Origin: Ypsolopha sequella
Lineage: Eukaryota > Arthropoda > Insecta > Lepidoptera > Ypsolophidae
DNA: 64,000 bases
Direction of reading: 5' to 3'
Assembly: GCA_934047225.1 (NCBI GenBank)
Contig: OW204005.1
Span: 17,988,396 to 18,052,395 of the forward strand
Positions 57,701-64,000 of this stretch are shown one piece after another; position 1 is the stretch's first letter; each line of letters begins with the position of its first letter. Position numbers and translations under genes: made by a program. The notes under the pieces were generated by a model. The model did not search any database. It was not told the origin of the DNA and was given only the letters and a program-made list of their open reading frames with translations.

Positions 57701-60700
57701 AATATAAAATACAAAAATTTAAATAAGTTTAATATTTATTATCATCTTTCTCCCAGATCGTTCACGTGTGGTGTGTGTTTATACCAAGTAGTTAATCAAA
57801 ACTTAACCGATCGAGACTCCAATCCATGGCTTAATTGTTCACGAATAATCTGTCCGTCAAACAAGGAGATCTGAAATTCCCAGAGAGATCGTTTGTGAGA
57901 CGACCTTGTCCTAGTGACACCGCAAAGATTTTCTAGCCAAATTCTATTTTTTCAATTTAAGTAGACACACCTTTGCGCCTCTTTCATAAACCAAGATCAC
58001 TTTAATAGCTATCTATCCAGATACCCAAATGAGCAATTGTTCAGCTCGGAATCTCTCCCAGCATTAAATTTTAACCAACTATTCGGAGAATGTATAGTGT
58101 TGCCGAAGATAGCATTAGCTGCGTGTAGAGTTAAACCTTTAAGTATCACAGTATATACTGTCTTTTTGTCTTTATGACTCTAACCTAACACCAATTCAAC
58201 TTAAAAGTTTATGTGAAGTATATAGTCTCCAGGATATGATGACAATAAATTTAAGTCCACACCTTCGAACTGTTGTCTTGTTAGGGCCCTTTTTGTTGTC
58301 AACGTCATAGTCATATGTCAGAGTCGTTTCATTCCATTCCTTCCACCGACACACTCTGACTTCCTCATCCGCTCTTACAATTTCCCTAACAAGCCACCAG
58401 CCCTACAAATATGAACCTATTTAATTGTAATTACTTCTATTTAACATGACTATTAACATAACATCTTTTAAATACCACCATTACCTTTTAATACCTCCTT
58501 AACCTTTTTAATACCACCTTTACCTTTTAATACCTCCTTAACCTTTTTAATACCACCTTTACCTTTTAAAACTAACTTAAAATATAACTTATTTTAAATT
58601 TACGCAAAGCCCTTTTAAACGCCAAAATGCAAGTATTCGCTGATTTTCAACTACGCTTATATTCATGAGTGCATATCTACACAAAGTTAATTACGCAGAG
58701 TGCTAGACACATAAAGTGTCATATACGCCAAATGTCAACATTGGCAAATATGTCCATTCACAATTATACAAAGAATAACAAAAAAAAACATAACTTATTT
58801 TAAATATATGCAAAGCCCTTTTAAACGCCAAAATGCAAGTATTCGCTCATTTTCAACTACGCTTATATTCATGAGTGCATATCTACACAAAGTTAATTAC
58901 GCAGAGTGCTAGACACATAAAGTGTCATATACGCCAATTGTCAACATTGGCAAATATGCCCATTCACAATTGCATAAAGAATAACCATATCTAAATAAAT
59001 TCGGTATTTATTATCATGTTCCTCCCAGAATGAATATGTGTGGTGTAATTTTTATACCAAACGGTTAATCGAAAATTAAATCAGTTGGAATTCTAATCTA
59101 TAGGTTTATTAATTACAAATAAATATCCATCAAACAAGGAGAACTCAACCCTTCAAAGAAGTTAGTTGTGAATTAACTCTACCCTAGTGGTAACACAATG
59201 ACCTTCTAGCCAAATTCTATTTTTTCAATTTGAACAATAGATGTGCCTTTGTGTCTCTTTCTTGAATCGAGATCACTTTAATAGCTCTCAAGATAAGTAC
59301 CCAAATAACTAATTACCTAGTCCAGAATATCTTCCAATGTTAAATTCTAATTAACCATCCGGAGAATGTGTAGTTGCCGAGAAAATATGCATTAGCTGCG
59401 TGTGTAGTGAAACTATTTAGAATCGCAGTTTATACTGCTAATTAGTCAAGATGACTCTAACCTAACTCCTTTTCAACTAAATAGTTTGTTGTGTAGTGTA
59501 ATGTCTCCAGGATAACACGACAACAAACATGAGTCCACATTCCTGAAACTGTTGTCTCGCTAGAGCCCTTTTCTTTGCCAAAGACAAAGTTAATTGTCAT
59601 GGTCATATCTTTCTATCTCACCCACCGACAACATACTTCCTTCCTCATTCTCTCGAACACTTTCTCTAACGAACCACCAGCTCAACAAATACGGACAAAT
59701 CTGAATGATTTAAGTACCTCTTATTTAATATTATTATCTTTTAATACCTCTTAAGCTAATACCTTTTAAGCTAATTTATAAACTAACTCATAAAATAACT
59801 AACTACCACTAACTAAAATAAAACCCAAATTAATTTCTAATTTTTTTATTTTTTTATTTTTTTATTTTAATAAGACAACGAAAAATTGGAATAATCTGCT
59901 TTTATTAAACTTCCAAATATTTTCACATTTCATTTCTTCTTAATAAATTCATTTAGTAAAATACGACCTTGTACTTTTTTGTTTTTATTTTAATATCAAT
60001 TAATAAAGCATTTACACAGTCAACATATTGAAATTTCATAAATTTTGAATTCTCTTCTCTACTTCCCCCCAATCTTACTTTCCTTTGTACTTAATAAGTA
60101 AGGTCTTCCTCATCTACCTGTAAAATATAAAATTTCATCAGTGGCGTACGGTCTACTTCCTTCTCCATTTGTCATTAAATATTTCATGAAATAAAACAAG
60201 ATTTTTCTAATTAAATAGATTTTATTTCATTCCTTAAAGTAAAAATCCAACTACCAATGAAAGTCATTAACAGTTTTTTTTTCATTTAATTATCAAATTC
60301 TGTCTGATATCAATAACCGAAGGTATTCTTTCCCTGTAAGTAAACAAAAATAGTATAATACTAGAATTAATATTGACACCCCTACTAATTATAACCAGAC
60401 AATTGCTAAATAATTTAGAATATTTTTAAGTTATTCTAGTCTTTACTAACAGCAGTAATAATTGTTTTAAAATAGCAATCTAATGATTTCAGTAGATATC
60501 ATCAGGAAACCCTACTTTCATTGACTAAACCTTTAAATTTTGTAACCGCTTAGTTCTAGCTATGTACTTAATCTAAAATGTAGGTTGTTCAGTTATATTT
60601 CATTTACAGGATAGATATAATTTAATTTGGACCCTCAGCCTTATAAAAGTTTAATAGTACATAGACACTGGTTGCATGTACCGCTCAAACTTAGTAAATA

Positions 60701-63700
60701 AATATTGACGTCATGCATTTATCCGCTTGTGAAATTAAACATAAAATAAAAGCTATTATAGGTACCAAACATAAATAAGGAATAACTTATTACTAACATA
60801 ACATCTACATAAATAAAACATCCTATACGAATAAGAAGACAGTATAAAACACAAAAGATTAATTCGGAATACGTAAACGTCATCAGATTCTCGAACTCCC
60901 GGCTTCCGACTTCCTATGTGAACATTCAACCACTCTGTCACAATGCATTTGAATACACAACACTGAAGTTCAAGTCCAAAACTATAAATACACCAACACG
61001 CTATCTATAACCTTTTCTACACTACTACTAACACATCCCTTGTCATACTACTAATTTACTCCTCTCTCTTTTTCGTATGAAAGATTACTTCCCCTTAATA
61101 AAATAAAGTTTTGACAGTATTATTTATTTTCTATTTGAAACAACGTACTTACATATCTCACCTAACATTATATATTTTTAAATTTTTATCAGAAATCATT
61201 ATTTTGGACCATCAATAAATCAGCAAAACCTCTTAATCGGTTGACGCCCAATTTTCTACTAATAGCTTATTCCCATTCTAAATTTACACTTTAGATTCTT
61301 ATTTGATTTAAAATCACTTATTACTTTTCATACTGGACCCTCTAATTGAAAATGAGACTTTACATACAGAACCCTGATTCTATTAAGTACCCATTACCAA
61401 TTCATTCTTCATCCCGTATCTATTATTTGTAAAATCCAAAGTCCAAACATTATAGCTAGGTATTTACTTTGTGTATGATCACATCAATAGTACATTAATT
61501 AAATTTAAATATTTTTTTAACTACTAAACCTACTATATTTAATCTTCCCCCATTCTCAACTAACTAAAATAAATACTATTTTCCATAATTGTTTGTTTGG
61601 TACTGACATAATATTAATTGTAACTCCTTTTCAAAACATGATATGAAAACCTACTCAACTTACTCCTGCCCAATCTCAAATATATACAATACACTCATGC
61701 TGTACAAAATGCCAGATACCTGTCTGTACAGACAACACAACACCTTTATATTTACTTTGAGAATAACCAAAAAGAAAACTATAATTTAAATAAAACAGCT
61801 TTAGTTTATTTACCCATGTAACTGTCAACTTTAAGTTTGAGAGCCAATCGTCGGAACCCATGCATCTACTTATGTTTTCACAAAGGATCCCCAAAACTGC
61901 CTAAAGAAGGAGGTGGTCTATGCTTACAAAGCAAGACAATTCATCTAAAACTCGCGCACGGAACTCTATCGAATGCGGATCGATAAATTAACCATAAACC
62001 ATATAAATACAATAAATATACATACCACACACATATATGTATATTACGTACAATTAATTTCCAATCATTTATAGATAACGTCGTCTATATTTTACACGGT
62101 GTCTATTTGTAACTCACACATCAACATTTGCACTAGATACCTACTGAACTAAATTCCATGTGGTTCTCACCATGGTTTATCCAGAATTCTAAATCAACAG
62201 ATAAGATAAGATATCTAGTGTAAATAAATAGGCTTCATCATAAATAAAATTCTCTTGTTATATTGAAATCCGACATTTGACAGTCACCCCCCCCCCCTAC
62301 TATCTCCCGTCAAAATTAAAATAAATATTAAAACGAAGTAAATATATAGTTGAATATTATGTAATTTATTTCAACGCAAATGAAACCATAAATAAAGTCG
62401 ATAGTTTGTTTAAACTTAACTGTTTGGCAAGTGGCAAGTATCAAATTCCGACATAACTTTACTTGTAGAGCTAACATAAATCTGTAGTAATAAGAACAAA
62501 TTAATACAATAATTTGCTAAAAAGAATTTTAAACATTTTAACCTCGTCATGAAACTTATTGTACGACCGCATTATTACCAGACCGAACTAACGCCATCTA
62601 TCAATCTAATTCAGTACCAACTATCTCCTCGCTATGTCTGTTCGTCAATAAGTAATCCAATTTCTAACGACCCGATAGTTTATGCACCAGATGGTACTGC
62701 TGGTATTCAACGAAAAATAAACGTGAATAAACAACTGTAGATACCTAACTAATTATTAATTAAAAACTCAGCTCCATACTACGACCAGAGAATATAAAGT
62801 ATTACTACTACTATCGACATAAAGAGAAAAGATGCTACACATTCATAAATCGTCAACTGAAAATCGACCTTGTTGCTTGATCAAAACACCACCGAAAGAC
62901 AGAGATAAAGCGGCTAGTTTCAACAGTAGCGCAAACGAAACAAGTGCATAAAACAGGTCGGTTTTATTGTATGTACTAGGTTTTGCAGCATCACACACAT
63001 GAAACGGGTAGGTACTGTATCTTCTTATTTTGTTTCTCTATCTAAGAACTAGGAAAATGACAAATAATTTTACAAAACCATATGTGACACATCAACACAG
63101 TGTACAATGTTACAAAAGGTGTTCCTACACACTGATTAAACTTTACTCCCGTAATTTTCTTACTTCCCCCATTCCTTTTAAGCATTACGATCTTCTAGTA
63201 CGCTCACTAGCCACTACTTTAAACGCTATCTGTCTAAACAATCAAACATTTGAAATTAATATAAAGGGTACACAATCATTAACTCTCTCATAATTTAAAT
63301 TTAACTGACATAAGTGCGAATTGAATTAATTTATTTATTTGTTTTTGTTAATACAATAAACCTTTTAATAAATCCAGCTTTTAAATAATTTCTACCCACG
63401 TCCAAACGCAAACCCAGCGTACAATGATCATTGTCACCAAAACGGAACGAACCCTGTGGTTACATTCATCAATACACTCTATGGTTACATTCTATATTTC
63501 GGTTTAGCTCTTTATACAGAAACATAAATATTATAAATAACATTATAAATTTTATATAATATTATAAATAACATGAAATACAACAAAAATAAATCCTTAC
63601 AAATGTACTTATAAAACTAAAATGTCTCCTAAAGTAAAATAAAATTATGTAGAAAATGTTTGCTAGATATGAACAGCTTTCCTATATCTAGCGCTTTAAA

Positions 63701-64000
63701 GGGCTTGCTAAGTCGCTAACCTGTGACAAACTCTACATACCAAACAAAACAAATTCAAACTGAAGCTGACAAAACGCCATTTGCTCAGTGACGGACGCTT
63801 AAAAATAAAATAAAATTCCATGACGGACCTATGTACCGCTAAAGAAGCTACCTACACTTATAAGACACCAAAAATGATCCATGAGCATATCTACTGTAAC
63901 TCGGACGCAAAATTATCTCACAAGAAAGGTATGTACCGCTTTTTCAAACGTAAACATTTCCAGTTGGATTCTACTTTGAAATTATTAGATTTACACTTAA

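Larger units (their letters stand above)
47146..64000. repeat. 10.9-kb tandem unit, copy 2 (interrupted, runs off window)
   Basis: It repeats copy 1 from 36214 in the same direction. It is interrupted at 48101-54745 by an LTR element and continues to the window end, which corresponds to copy-1 position 46419. Reading along, I noticed one substitution (g at 43021, a at 60602); I did not compare every base. The same short ORFs recur at matching positions, as expected of a duplicate rather than of conserved genes. Confidence 0.9.

Overview
This window is nuclear DNA of a eukaryote, most likely a moth or butterfly. It is AT-rich, has no operons or bacterial-style genes, and is full of degenerate dispersed repeats I recognise as lepidopteran: the ...tcgcacttggccggtttt retroposon tail, the ggcctatcctatgtccagcagtgg LINE-type tail, a gcccgcggcttcg retroposon, TTAA- and palindrome-type MITEs, and 5S- and tRNA-derived SINE pieces. 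No long intact host gene is visible. Nearly all short ORFs are chance reading frames, many of them inside palindromes or satellite DNA.

Layout. 0-12 kb: a mosaic of MITEs and retroposon fragments, including an 836-bp palindrome (1331-2166), two back-to-back hairpins (2234-2375), a nested inverted-repeat element (4917-5521), a 5S-derived piece (8418-8489) and a 161-bp MITE (10981-11141). 12-19 kb: the most gene-like part, with a transposase-like fragment (12843-13059), a YqaJ-type nuclease exon on the minus strand (14507-14968), a four-exon frame-consistent candidate gene on the minus strand (16738-17644), a small secreted-type ORF (18556-18759) and a tRNA-like SINE. 19-25 kb: more MITEs, including a 640-bp palindrome and a 639-bp element with an ATT target duplication. 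25.1-26.3 kb: a satellite with two different higher-order periods. 26-36 kb: LINE C-terminal remnants and a cluster of TTAA-flanked elements.

36.2 kb to the window end is one 10,932-bp unit in direct tandem, nearly identical in both copies apart from a clean 6,645-bp LTR-retrotransposon insertion in copy 2 (48101-54745, ATAT duplication). The empty site is visible in copy 1. The unit has no ORF above 110 codons, is built partly from older diverged internal duplications, and reads C-rich/G-poor on the plus strand over long stretches. The second copy runs off the window. The LTR element has apparently identical LTRs but no pol of its own. Inside it are a degenerate gag-like zinc knuckle, a decayed LINE reverse transcriptase in the opposite direction, and a 1.4-kb TIR element.

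The points most worth following are the tandem unit and its empty/filled site pair, the LTR element that looks young outside and old inside, four hammerhead-ribozyme-like motifs all on the minus strand, the satellite's change of higher-order structure, and the spliced candidate gene at 17 kb. All family names are recognition by eye; no search was run.
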